Below, in pieces: positions 7,320 through 15,571 of a DNA stretch of 64,000 nucleotides. Origin of the DNA: Deltaproteobacteria bacterium (GTDB lineage: Bacteria; Myxococcota_A; Polyangia; Polyangiales; Ga0077539); NCBI GenBank assembly GCA_016218725.1, contig JACRDB010000066.1, forward strand, positions 1 to 64,000, read 5' to 3'. The translations under genes were made by a program, and so were the position numbers. How positions within the stretch are numbered: the first letter of the stretch is position 1; every line of letters begins with the position of its first letter. Under the pieces are notes generated by a model that had not been told where the DNA came from, searched no databases, and worked only from the letters and a program-made list of their open reading frames with translations.

Positions 7320-8839
7320 GAATCCTCGCTCTGGCGCGCCTCGAGCCGACGGCGGCAGCGGGCGTGGAGCCGCCGGAGGGCGAGGACGTCGTCGTGCAGG
7401 GGCGCGCTGAGCTCGCCCTGCTCCAGGAGCCGCGAGAGCTGCGCTTCGAGCTCCGTGAGGCGCGCGCGCAGGGTGTTGTCGTCCGCGGCGTCGAGGGCCT
7501 TCTCGACCTTGAGGGTTAGCTTGAGCACCGGCGCGCGGGTGGGGGCGTAGAAGGCCCGCTGGGTCAGGGCGCGATCGAAGAGCTGGTGGATCCAGGCCAC
7601 GCGATCGGTGAGGTAGACGTGGTGCTCGGGCTTCTGGAAGAAGGCGCTCTGGGGGTTGGGGCGGAGCTTGTCATGGAGGGCCCAGGGCAGGAGCGCCCGC
7701 ACCTCCTCGACGCCTACGGAGGCCTTGCGGCGGAACCAGGCAAGGGCCTTTGCGTACCGCAGGAGCGACTGGTAGGCCCGCGCGGAGACGCCGTTCTCGC
7801 TCTGCGTACAGAGGTGCTCCTGCTTGTCCAGGGGGCAGTCTTCATTGCACACCTGGGCGAGCCTGCGGCCCGACAGGTGCAGCGTATCTTTGTTCATGAA
7901 CTCCACGCGCTCGGCGGCGCGGGCGCAGAAATCGAGCTGCCCCGCGAAGAACCCGAGGGCGTCGGTGACCTCCGGCGGCACCGCGAGGGCGAGCACCTCC
8001 TCGGAGGCGCGCTCCAGCTCCTCGGGGGTGAGCACCAGGTCCCGGGGGACGTTGGGCTCGCCCCCGTGGGCCCGCGAGGCCTTCTCCACCAGGGCCTCCA
8101 GGAGACGGCCGTTGTACGGCGGGCAGCGCACCACCATGTCAATCCGGTCGCGCAGGGCCTCGATGACCTCGAAGGTGCCGCCGCCGAGGTCATCGTTGGC
8201 CGTGAGGAACCACGACGAGGGACCCGCGTGCTGTACCTGCTCGAAGAGCTCCGCGTAGCCCTCGGCCATCAGGGACAGGAGCGCGCTCTGGGTCTTGGTC
8301 GGGATGCGGTTGTACTCGTCCACGACCTTCACCGGCAGGGAGATCCAACGCCGCCAGGCCACGCGCACCTCCCGGGTGTCCTGGGCCTTGATGAGCTCGC
8401 TCGGCAGGGGCGCGCCCAGGAGGTCCGCCACGGTGAGCTGCGGGTGGCCCCGCTGGATCGACCGCCGCACCTCCTCCGGAGAGATCCCCGCCAGGAGAGC
8501 CATGAGCGTGGCCACGGAGGTCTTTCCACGCCCGGGGCCCCCCACGATGAGCAGCCGCTGGCGCGTGAGGAGCGTCAACAGCGGCAGGAGCAGGAAGCTG
8601 CACCACCCTCCCCCCTGGTGCACCTGCACCTTGAGGCGCCCGCGGCCCAGCACCTGCGGGGGGCCGAACTCCAGGTCTTCGTAGGGCACCTGGAGCACCC
8701 TCTCTGCGATCCAGTCGTAGGCCCGGCGGACCTTGGACACGAGCCCCAGCCCCCGCGCCGCGGAGAGCACGACGCGCCCATCGGGCCCCACCGAGGCCCT
8801 CCCACGTTGCCAGCGCTCGACCAGGGCTCGGGCTTCCAT
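7316..8839 (-). CDS. MoxR-type AAA+ ATPase
   Basis: The 507-residue ATPase has Walker A GGPGRGKT at 100-107, Walker B KVVDEYNR at 171-178, sensor 1 FLTAND at 211-216 and an arginine-finger candidate in LRDRID near 229-234. MoxR ATPases act as chaperones for vWA-domain partners, and the vWA protein lies two genes downstream. The family is usually about 300-330 residues; this one carries a 100-residue N-terminal extension and a C-terminal segment with a cysteine group C305, C331, C335 and C344 that could bind a metal. The stop overlaps the next start as ATGA. The gap to the FHA gene upstream is 39 bases, so that gene is probably in the same transcript. Confidence 0.85.
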   Translation of the reverse strand: MEARALVERWQRGRASVGPDGRVVLSAARGLGLVSKVRRAYDWIAERVLQVPYEDLEFGPPQVLGRGRLKVQVHQGGGWCSFLLLPLLTLLTRQRLLIVGGPGRGKTSVATLMALLAGISPEEVRRSIQRGHPQLTVADLLGAPLPSELIKAQDTREVRVAWRRWISLPVKVVDEYNRIPTKTQSALLSLMAEGYAELFEQVQHAGPSSWFLTANDDLGGGTFEVIEALRDRIDMVVRCPPYNGRLLEALVEKASRAHGGEPNVPRDLVLTPEELERASEEVLALAVPPEVTDALGFFAGQLDFCARAAERVEFMNKDTLHLSGRRLAQVCNEDCPLDKQEHLCTQSENGVSARAYQSLLRYAKALAWFRRKASVGVEEVRALLPWALHDKLRPNPQSAFFQKPEHHVYLTDRVAWIHQLFDRALTQRAFYAPTRAPVLKLTLKVEKALDAADDNTLRARLTELEAQLSRLLEQGELSAPLHDDVLALRRLHARCRRRLEARQSEDS

Positions 8840-8878
8840 AAGCGCTCACGTTGTGGGCTGGCGGCCGCCGCCCCGCAA

Positions 8879-9283
8879 CTACGATCGCTGCCCCAGGGTG
8901 AGCGCCAGGGGCCCCACGGTGATGCGGTCCCCGCTCTTCACCGCCGCGCGGTGGACCCTCTCGCCGTTGAGAGCGGTGCCCTCGTTGGTCCCGAGGTCCA
9001 CCAGCGTGGCGCTGGCGCCCTCGAGCTCCAGCACCGCGTGGAAGCGCTGGACCCCGGTGGCCTCCAGCCTGAGGTGAGCGCCGGCGTCACTGCCGATCTT
9101 CACCACCGGCCCCTGGAGCTCCACCGTGCGCTCCACCACCCCCTCGCGGGAGACCTCCGCGGTCCATGTAGGTGCGGGTGGGGGTCTGGGCGTCCGTGGC
9201 ACTCTCGCGAAGGTCCGTGGCTTCTGGCTGAAGGCCAGGATCGTGCACGCTGTAAGCACCAGCGCGAGGACCAGCATCTCCAT
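8879..9283 (-). CDS. Membrane-anchored FHA-domain protein
   Basis: The 134-residue protein starts with one hydrophobic segment (residues 3-19), then a Pro-rich linker and a forkhead-associated fold: KIGSDAGAHLRL, GVQRFHAV and DLGTNEGTALNG are the recognisable strands. FHA domains bind phosphothreonine. Here the usual GR is GS and the usual SRxH is QRFH, so phosphopeptide binding may be altered or lost. It lies upstream of the MoxR ATPase on the same strand and could link Hanks-type kinase signalling to that system. Confidence 0.8.
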   Translation of the reverse strand: MEMLVLALVLTACTILAFSQKPRTFARVPRTPRPPPAPTWTAEVSREGVVERTVELQGPVVKIGSDAGAHLRLEATGVQRFHAVLELEGASATLVDLGTNEGTALNGERVHRAAVKSGDRITVGPLALTLGQRS

Positions 9284-9339
9284 ATGCGGAGCCTAACCTC
9301 CCGCCCACGGCGCGCGCCAGATTTGCGTGACAGGAAATG

Positions 9340-9939
9340 TCAAACGCGTCCGCGCCAGCGGAGCGCTCCGACGACGATGCGGCAGGCGGCGTCGAGGGCG
9401 CCGGCGGCGTGTTCACGCCCGTGCCACAGGAGCTCCACCTTGGAGCCCCCGTGGAGGAAGGCCAGGCTGGGCTGGGGGAAGGCCGTGAGGCTCCGCCGCA
9501 GGAGGTTGTCCAGGAGGCCCTTGGCGTCATCCTCGTGGGAGGACCGGATGAGGAACTTGGTGTCGAAGACCGGGTCCCCGACGAGCACGTCGGGCTTTCC
9601 CTGGAGGGCGCCCAGGTGCTCCAGGGCGCGGTCGGAGATGACATCCACCCGGGCCTCCAGGGGGTCCTTGAGGGAGGTGGTCACGCGCGTGTAGGGCACC
9701 GGGAGGTAGCCCCTCTTGACGCGCAGGAGGCTGATCTCGACCCTGGCGCCCTCGAAGGTGCCCTCGATCCGGTGGCCCACGCGGCCCTTTGGCGGGAGGT
9801 ACTCCAGGCCCCGGGCGCCAGCAAACGCCGTCCAGGCCTCCTGGAGCTTGCGCTCGGCTTCACGGTACTGCTGCACCAGCACGATGATCGGGACCACGAG
9901 GATCGTGATCGGGAGGAGGAACTTGATCGCCTCGTCCAT
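9340..9939 (-). CDS. Unknown single-pass membrane protein
   Basis: The 199-residue product begins with a hydrophobic helix (residues 5-24, IKFLLPITILVVPIIVLVQQ) followed by a soluble domain. The start is the ATG at 9939-9937; the open frame continues upstream but only as a shadow of the repeat protein on the other strand. No family was recognised. It is 56 bases upstream of the FHA gene on the same strand and may be the first gene of the operon. Confidence 0.75.
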   Translation of the reverse strand: MDEAIKFLLPITILVVPIIVLVQQYREAERKLQEAWTAFAGARGLEYLPPKGRVGHRIEGTFEGARVEISLLRVKRGYLPVPYTRVTTSLKDPLEARVDVISDRALEHLGALQGKPDVLVGDPVFDTKFLIRSSHEDDAKGLLDNLLRRSLTAFPQPSLAFLHGGSKVELLWHGREHAAGALDAACRIVVGALRWRGRV

Positions 9940-10038
9940 GTGTCTGCGACCGTAACATCGAACGGCCCCGGAGCACACGCCGAACCGCTGGACCGGGTGT
10001 ACGCTTGCGGTCCCACACCCATGGAGGAGGTTCCGACG

Positions 10039-10680
10039 ATGAGTACGGCTCGAAGTGTGGCCCTGGGCTCCGCGAGGGGCGCCCTGGCCCTGGTGCTTCT
10101 GTCCCTGGCCAACGACGCCCGGGGCCAGCAGGTAGGCTACGCGGTCCCTCCACCGGTCGCGCCGGCCCCTCCCGGGGTGGTCGTGGGGGTGGGGATCCAG
10201 GCCCCTCCGCCGGTGGTGGTGCAGGGCCCCAGCATGGTGCAGCCGCCTCCCGTGGTGGGGGTGCCGGTGCCCGCGAGGCCCATGGTTCCCTTTGGGCAAC
10301 CCGCGGCGCCTTGCGTGCGGCGCTCGGGGCTCTTCGCCTGGAGCTGCGCCGGGCCCCTCCCTGGCATGGTGTGCGTGCAGACCCTGGAGACCGCGGACCC
10401 CAACACCTGGAGCGACAACTACGTGTGCTCCGTGACCCCGCTCGGGCTCCGGTGGTCGAGCGCCGGACCCATCCACGGGATGCGCTGCACGCAGATCTAC
10501 GAGTACGCCGACCCCCACACCTGGAACGACAACTACCTGTGCGTGCCGTCGGTGTCCAACGTACACCTGGCCTGGAGCGAGGCGGGGCCCCTCGCGGGGA
10601 TGCAGTGTGTGCAGTTCCTGGAGCCCGCGGACCCGCACACCTGGGCCGACAACTACCTCTGCTGGGCCGTCGCGAGGTGA
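10039..10680 (+). CDS. Secreted protein with three 40-residue Cys repeats
   Basis: The 213-residue product has a signal peptide (ARGALALVLLSLANDARGQ), a Pro/Val-rich linker, and three tandem repeats of about 40 residues with the consensus AGP-x2-GM-x-C ... ADP-x-TW-x-DNYLC, each with two or three cysteines that could pair. I do not recognise this repeat. GGAGGAGG at 10023-10030 sits eight bases before ATG 10039, so that start is preferred over ATG 10021. The next gene overlaps its stop as GTGA. Confidence 0.8.
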   Translation: MSTARSVALGSARGALALVLLSLANDARGQQVGYAVPPPVAPAPPGVVVGVGIQAPPPVVVQGPSMVQPPPVVGVPVPARPMVPFGQPAAPCVRRSGLFAWSCAGPLPGMVCVQTLETADPNTWSDNYVCSVTPLGLRWSSAGPIHGMRCTQIYEYADPHTWNDNYLCVPSVSNVHLAWSEAGPLAGMQCVQFLEPADPHTWADNYLCWAVAR

Positions 10681-11159
10681 CGGTGGAACCAGAGGGTGCG
10701 TCGCTCGTCCAGGTGCCGCTTCACGGCACCTTCGTGGGCGGGGAGCTGTCCACCGAGGCGCCGAGCGAGCTGGAGGGAGCCGGGAGCATCGAGGTCCTGG
10801 AGCGAGGGCTCGCGTTGAAGGCCACCTGGAAGCCCAGGCAACGGCGTTTGGGTGCGCTTCTGGGTACCTTGCTGGTGGCGCCCCTTGGCGGCCTCTTGAC
10901 GTCCGCCCTGGGCTCCTTCTGGCCGGGCTTCGGGGTCTCGGTGGTGGCTGGCGTCTGGCTGGCCGTATGGCTCGGGCGAGGGCGTCCCTTCGACGAGGTG
11001 ATCGCCTGGACCAGCGTCCGCAGACCATCCATTTCCCAGGACATGCTGACCTTCGAAATCGTGGGCCCCAGGAAGGGTCGGGTGTGCTTCCGGCTCCCGG
11101 GGCACGGCCTCAAGGAGCTGCGCCCGATCGCCAGGGAGCTCCAGCGCCGCTCGGCGTGA
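10677..11159 (+). CDS. Unknown protein with two membrane helices
   Basis: The 160-residue protein has a soluble N-terminal part, two adjacent hydrophobic helices (about residues 58-77 and 80-95) and a short C-terminal domain. The GTG start at 10677 overlaps the stop of the repeat protein (GTGA), so both are probably co-translated; GTG 10683 is an alternative. No family was recognised; the two-helix hairpin followed by a beta-rich tail is reminiscent of bacterial PH-like membrane proteins. Confidence 0.65.
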   Translation: MTVEPEGASLVQVPLHGTFVGGELSTEAPSELEGAGSIEVLERGLALKATWKPRQRRLGALLGTLLVAPLGGLLTSALGSFWPGFGVSVVAGVWLAVWLGRGRPFDEVIAWTSVRRPSISQDMLTFEIVGPRKGRVCFRLPGHGLKELRPIARELQRRSA

Positions 11160-11165
11160 GCGCGG

Positions 11166-11966
11166 CTACGCGGTGAAGGGCGTGAGCTCCACGCCCGCGG
11201 CCCTGAGGACCTCCGCGGAGTTGTGACGCACCCGGCGGAAGCGCTCCTGGAGGCGCGCGTTGACCGCGCGCACCACGACGATCGCGAGGCACGCCGAGAC
11301 CAGGTCGATGGAGTCCGACACGGCGTTGAGGGTGTTCTGCTGGGTGACCGCTTCGAGGTCCGTGCCGCGCACCTTCGAAGCAATGTTGCCGATCACGTTC
11401 CCGAACCAGAAGCAGGCCCACCAGGCGCCGATGGACGCGTGGGGCAGCCGGATTGGCGGTGGCGGGGCCTTCACCACCACCTCCCGGTAGCCCATCCCGT
11501 CGCCGGTCTGCACCTCGGGCTGGGGCTCCGGCACCAGGTCCGGCGCCAGGTGATCGTGCACGTCTCGCAGGACGTGGTACGGCCGAATGATGGAGATGAA
11601 CGGGATGATGAAGCCCCAGCAAGCCTCCGAGGGCGTCCAACGCAGGAACTCCCCTCCCAGGGACCTCGTGAGACCGGTCACCTTGTGGAGCCACCGGAGG
11701 TAGACCGTGGCGGTCACGATCAACAACCCGAGCTGCGTGAGCGCCAGGATCCCGGACACGGCCAGCAACCCTTCCAGGGTCGAGGACGAGCCCGTCCCGT
11801 CCCGCACCGCGCCCGAGGTCCCAGCGTTGACCGCCAGGAGCACCACCACGTTGAGCGCCCGTAAGGCCGCCGTCAGCCCCAGGAAGGCCATCGCGACCTT
11901 GGCCCTCCCCTCCGCCGTTCGAACGTCCGACGCGAAGCGCTCCGCCGGGTGCTCCTGGATCTCCAT
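11166..11966 (-). CDS. DUF4328-like multi-pass membrane protein
   Basis: The 266-residue form has several membrane helices and the signature of DUF4328: FLRWTPSEACWGFIIPFISI followed by PYHVLRDVH and, later, IGAWWACFWFGNVIGNI. Its function is unknown. The ATG at 11966-11964 is chosen because it leaves 66 bases to the divergent OmpA gene; GTG 12011 would leave only 21 bases. The sequence alone does not settle it. Confidence 0.65.
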   Translation of the reverse strand: MEIQEHPAERFASDVRTAEGRAKVAMAFLGLTAALRALNVVVLLAVNAGTSGAVRDGTGSSSTLEGLLAVSGILALTQLGLLIVTATVYLRWLHKVTGLTRSLGGEFLRWTPSEACWGFIIPFISIIRPYHVLRDVHDHLAPDLVPEPQPEVQTGDGMGYREVVVKAPPPPIRLPHASIGAWWACFWFGNVIGNIASKVRGTDLEAVTQQNTLNAVSDSIDLVSACLAIVVVRAVNARLQERFRRVRHNSAEVLRAAGVELTPFTA

Positions 11967-12032
11967 GAGCCTTCGTACCACCACCGGGAGCTCCCTCGCC
12001 AGCGCCTCCACCGCGGTACCATCCCAGAGCCG

Positions 12033-13715
12033 GTGAGTCGCCTCGCAGTCCCCCTCGCCGTGGCGCTTTGCCACCTGCCCTCCCTCGGCTTCGCCCAGGG
12101 CACCCCCATGTCGGTGTATTCCCCACCGTCGAGCGCCGAGGACCTCTTCGCCGCCGAGAGGGCGTTGGTCCTGCCGCACCTGGGCCTCGGCGGCGCCGTG
12201 ACTACGGAGTACGCCCGCGCCGTCGCGCCCACGGGCAACGCGCCCCCTGCCGAACACCGTGTGGCCCTGCACCCGGTGGTCGCCCTCGGGCTCTTCGAGC
12301 GCCTCCAGGTCTCGCTCTCGGCGCCCATCGTACTGAATGGTGGTTCATCGCTGGGCCCGCTCCGAGGCGACCTCCGGGTGAGGCTCCTGGGCGTGCCCCG
12401 TGGGGGCTTCGGTCGCTTCGCCGTGGCGCTCACGGCGCTGCTCCCCGTGAGCGGTGGAGAGGGCGGCGCGGGGCTGAACGCTCGGGCGCTCCTGGAGCTG
12501 ACCCAGGCGAGAGATTTTGCGTTTCTCCTGAACCTCGGGGTGACCTTGCAGGCGTCCTCCGCGGCCCGCGCGACCGCGCGGGTGGGCGTGAGTCTCCCGG
12601 TGGTGCCCCGGGTGCTCCTCACCGCCGAGGCGCTCCTGGACACTGCCCTCCAGCGTCCCTTCGGCAGCGGCGCCACGGCGCTGGAGCTCTACGGCGGCTT
12701 GCGGAGCGTCTCTCGACGGGGCCTCGCCGTGGGTGTCGCCGCGGGTCCGCGGCTCCTCACCTCCGCCGGGGCCGCGGACCTGCGGGTGCTCGCGCTGGTG
12801 GGCTACGCCCAGCGTCCGCCGGAGCCCACGGAGCCCGCCGGGGACCGGGACCTCGACGGCGTGCTGGACCCGGTGGACCAGTGCCCCGAGGTCCCTCAAG
12901 GGCCCCGACCGGACCCCGAGGCTCCGGGGTGCCCCTCCAGAGATCGCGATCGCGACGGCGTGACCGACCGCCGGGACCGGTGCCCCGACGAACCCGAGGG
13001 CGACGACCCGGACCCCTCGCGCATCGGTTGCCCGCGCCTCGACAACGACCGGGATGGCGTCCCCAACGCCACGGACGAGTGCCCGGAGGTGCCCCGAGGG
13101 GACAACCCGGACCCCACCCGACGCGGCTGCCCACGGCTGGACAATGACCAGGACGGCATCCCCGACGACGAAGACCAGTGCCCGCTCCTCTCCGCGGGTC
13201 GGCGCCCCGATCCAGCGCGAAGGGGCTGTCCCGACAATGACCCGGACCGCGACGGCATCCCCAACGCCACGGACGCATGCCCCGAGGAGGCCGGTCCTCG
13301 CTCCCGAGACCCGAGGACCCACGGGTGCCCCAGGGTCGCGCTCCAGGGAGACCGCATCGTGATCGCGCAGCAGCCGCGGTTTGCGACCGATCGAGACCTG
13401 ATCCTGCCGGTGAGCGCCCCGCTCCTCCGGGAGGTCGCCAGGGTGCTCGAAGAACACCCGGAGCTGCGGCGGGTGGAGGTCTCCGGGCACACCGACGACC
13501 GCGGCGAGGACGCCCACAACCTGAACCTGTCCCAGCGCCGCGCGGAGTCCATCCGTCGGTGGCTCCTGGGCGCGGGCGTCGCCCCGGAGCGCCTGGAGGC
13601 CCGAGGCTACGGAGAGACGCGCCCGCTGGTGGCCAATGACTCCGCCCGGGGCCGAGGGCTCAACCGAAGGGTGGAGTTCGTGGTGCGCGAGAGGGCCCCC
13701 GCAGAGGCTCCGTAA
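12033..13715 (+). CDS. OmpA-family outer membrane protein with thrombospondin type 3 repeats
   Basis: The 560-residue product starts with GTG and a signal peptide (LAVPLAVALCHLPSLGFAQ). Residues from about 30 to 265 look like a beta-rich, probably barrel or surface domain. Then come five acidic D-x-D-x-DG repeats with Cys-Pro pairs (thrombospondin type 3, calcium-binding), for example DRDLDGVLD and DNDRDGVPN. The C-terminal part is an OmpA peptidoglycan-binding domain with VSGHTDDRG, LSQRRAESI and GLNRRVEFVV. It likely tethers the outer membrane to the wall. It faces the DUF4328-like gene divergently. Confidence 0.85.
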   Translation: MSRLAVPLAVALCHLPSLGFAQGTPMSVYSPPSSAEDLFAAERALVLPHLGLGGAVTTEYARAVAPTGNAPPAEHRVALHPVVALGLFERLQVSLSAPIVLNGGSSLGPLRGDLRVRLLGVPRGGFGRFAVALTALLPVSGGEGGAGLNARALLELTQARDFAFLLNLGVTLQASSAARATARVGVSLPVVPRVLLTAEALLDTALQRPFGSGATALELYGGLRSVSRRGLAVGVAAGPRLLTSAGAADLRVLALVGYAQRPPEPTEPAGDRDLDGVLDPVDQCPEVPQGPRPDPEAPGCPSRDRDRDGVTDRRDRCPDEPEGDDPDPSRIGCPRLDNDRDGVPNATDECPEVPRGDNPDPTRRGCPRLDNDQDGIPDDEDQCPLLSAGRRPDPARRGCPDNDPDRDGIPNATDACPEEAGPRSRDPRTHGCPRVALQGDRIVIAQQPRFATDRDLILPVSAPLLREVARVLEEHPELRRVEVSGHTDDRGEDAHNLNLSQRRAESIRRWLLGAGVAPERLEARGYGETRPLVANDSARGRGLNRRVEFVVRERAPAEAP

Positions 13716-13722
13716 GAGCCCG

Positions 13723-14448
13723 TCAGTTCATCCATTTCTTGTCCGAGAGGCCGCCCTCGATCACCTGGAAGCGCCCGCTGCCCTCGCGGGTCTTTGCCTC
13801 CGGGCGGCGGGGCCTCGCGCGCCAGCGGGCGTAGAGGGCGCCGCCGAGGGCGCCTCCCAGCCCCGCGACGTTGTTCCCGCTGCGGTCCACGAGGAGCCAC
13901 AGTAGCGCCAGGGCCAGGGTCAGCCACGCGATCTGGCGCCCGGTGAGCGTGGCCAGACCGAAGAGCGAGCTCTGCTCATCCCGGTGCGCCAGCCCCCAGC
14001 AGACAGCCAGGGCGTAGCCCCCGCCCACCATTCCGTAGGCCCTCTCGAAGAGGAGGCGAAGCTCCAGGAACGACGCCCCCACCAGCAGGAGCGCGCCGGA
14101 GACGGTGCCCGCCGCGAGCACCGTGAGCACGGGCCTCGGGCCCCAGCGGCGCTCCAGCGGCGACCCGAAGAGCCAGAGGGACAAGACGCTCCCCAGGAGC
14201 GGCAGGAGCGCCGATGGGTCGTGCAGGAAGGGGTGCGTGACAAAACGCCAGAGCTCCAGGCCCTGCACCGCCCGGTGAGGGATCAGCGCCAGCGCCACCA
14301 GGCTCCCGAGCGCGTCCTGCGAGGCCGAGCGGCCGGTGTATACCCACAGCGCGCTCACCAGCCAGAGCCCCGCCAGGGCCTGCGAGAGCCGCCGCATCCA
14401 CGGCGTGAACCGTGGCACCTGGAGCGTGATCGTCGGCTCTTCCTGCAC
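13723..14448 (-). CDS. Rhomboid-like membrane protein lacking the catalytic dyad
   Basis: This 241-residue protein has about six hydrophobic segments and the rhomboid family landmarks ELWRFVTHPFLHD, YGMVGGGYAL and AGLGGALGGALY. In active rhomboids the Ser of G-x-S-G and a His in the last helix cut substrate inside the membrane; here the Ser position reads Val/Gly and the His position reads Gly, so it is probably a non-proteolytic pseudo-rhomboid. GTG 14448 is preferred for GGAGG 12 bases upstream; GTG 14508 is an alternative that would add 20 residues. Confidence 0.7.
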   Translation of the reverse strand: MQEEPTITLQVPRFTPWMRRLSQALAGLWLVSALWVYTGRSASQDALGSLVALALIPHRAVQGLELWRFVTHPFLHDPSALLPLLGSVLSLWLFGSPLERRWGPRPVLTVLAAGTVSGALLLVGASFLELRLLFERAYGMVGGGYALAVCWGLAHRDEQSSLFGLATLTGRQIAWLTLALALLWLLVDRSGNNVAGLGGALGGALYARWRARPRRPEAKTREGSGRFQVIEGGLSDKKWMN

Positions 14449-14501
14449 GCCCTTCGCGTACCTCCGACAGCCTGTCCTCGCAAGGGCCCCGGGGTGGGGG
14501 C

Positions 14502-14530
14502 TTGACACCGCACCTACATGGAGCTACCTC
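14502..14530 (+). promoter_or_regulatory. Candidate sigma-70-type promoter for the DUF6748-like lipoprotein
   Basis: TTGACA at 14502-14507 is a perfect -35 box. TACCTC at 14525-14530 is a weak -10 at a spacing of 17 bases. The ATG of the lipoprotein follows 54 bases later with a GGAGG ribosome binding site. Perfect TTGACA is uncommon in this GC-rich DNA. Confidence 0.5.
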
Positions 14531-14584
14531 AGCGCCCGCGTAGGGAACCAGGGTAGGTCCTGCGCCCATGTGTGGAGGTTTCCG

Positions 14585-15565
14585 ATGTCATCGTGGAAGT
14601 TCGGCTGGCTGGCTCTTGGCGTCTCGATGCTGGCGTGCGCGCCGGAGGACGCCGGGCTCAACCTGGACGAGGGGGAGGACGCCGAGGCCGTGGAGGTGAG
14701 CGCCACGGGGCTCACCTATGTGCGCGTGCGGCGGGACACCCGCCGGTGCATCGCTCCCCTGTGCGGCGGGTACTGGGTGAGCCGGGTGAACCGCTCGACG
14801 ATGCGCTGCGTGGACGGGACGTACGCCCAGGAGTGCTACGTCGCGGAGGTGGACTGGGCGGGGCTGGGCCTTGAGGAGCGCGCCCTCTCGGAGTTCCAGG
14901 GCCAGGCCGCGAGCGGCCGTGGGGTCCTTCGGGGTCGGATCGAAGGGAAGTCCTTTGCGCGCTTCGGGACCATGGGCCAGCTCGTGGTGACCGAGGGGTG
15001 GCAGGCCGCCAACGGTTCGGCGCCCACGGGGGTCTTCTACCACGCCCACCAGACGGACCTGGTGTGTGTCCGGGCCCCCTGCCCCAACGTCCGGGGCCAG
15101 CGCCTCAACTCCAGCGCCGCGCCGCTGATGCTCGCCGGGGTGGACCTGTCCACCATCCCGGGCATCGACCGCGCGGGCCAGGACAAGGGCTATGACTACC
15201 TCCGCCAGGAGGTCGGGATCATGGTGGCGGGCTCGGTGCACCGCAGCGCCGACGGCACGCGGGCCCTTCGGGCGTCGCAGTACTACCTCCGGGTGTCCGA
15301 GGGCGTCGCCGACGAGCGCTACTGCATGACCGACGCGGACTGCACCCGGAGCGTCTTCCGCGCCCCGGTGCGCACCCCGGACGACTGCTACTGCGTGTTC
15401 TGCCCGAGCTACGCGCTCAACACCACCTCCGCGGAGCTCTGGGGCAACCAGTACCAGCGCCACTGCGGGGGCTTCCGCCGCACCTGCCCGGTGCCCCGCT
15501 GCATCGCCCCGCGGCCCGTGGGGTGCGCCGCCCACGCCTGCGGCACCCGCCTCGCGATCGAGTAG
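14585..15565 (+). CDS. Cys-rich lipoprotein, DUF6748-like
   Basis: The 326-residue product carries a lipoprotein signal (LALGVSMLAC) and an acidic linker, then a domain beginning YVRVRRDTRRCIAPLCGGYW, the pattern of DUF6748 proteins common in myxobacteria, and a C-terminal segment with many cysteines in short-spaced pairs that would be disulphide-bonded outside the cytoplasm. The function is unknown. GGAGG lies before ATG 14585. The convergent sigma factor gene ends seven bases downstream. Confidence 0.75.
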   Translation: MSSWKFGWLALGVSMLACAPEDAGLNLDEGEDAEAVEVSATGLTYVRVRRDTRRCIAPLCGGYWVSRVNRSTMRCVDGTYAQECYVAEVDWAGLGLEERALSEFQGQAASGRGVLRGRIEGKSFARFGTMGQLVVTEGWQAANGSAPTGVFYHAHQTDLVCVRAPCPNVRGQRLNSSAAPLMLAGVDLSTIPGIDRAGQDKGYDYLRQEVGIMVAGSVHRSADGTRALRASQYYLRVSEGVADERYCMTDADCTRSVFRAPVRTPDDCYCVFCPSYALNTTSAELWGNQYQRHCGGFRRTCPVPRCIAPRPVGCAAHACGTRLAIE

Positions 15566-15571
15566 CTCCTC

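Noticed and set aside
9338..9343. Perfect minus-strand TTGACA ahead of the FHA gene
   Set aside because: It overlaps the stop of the upstream gene and has no -10 at 16-18 bases.
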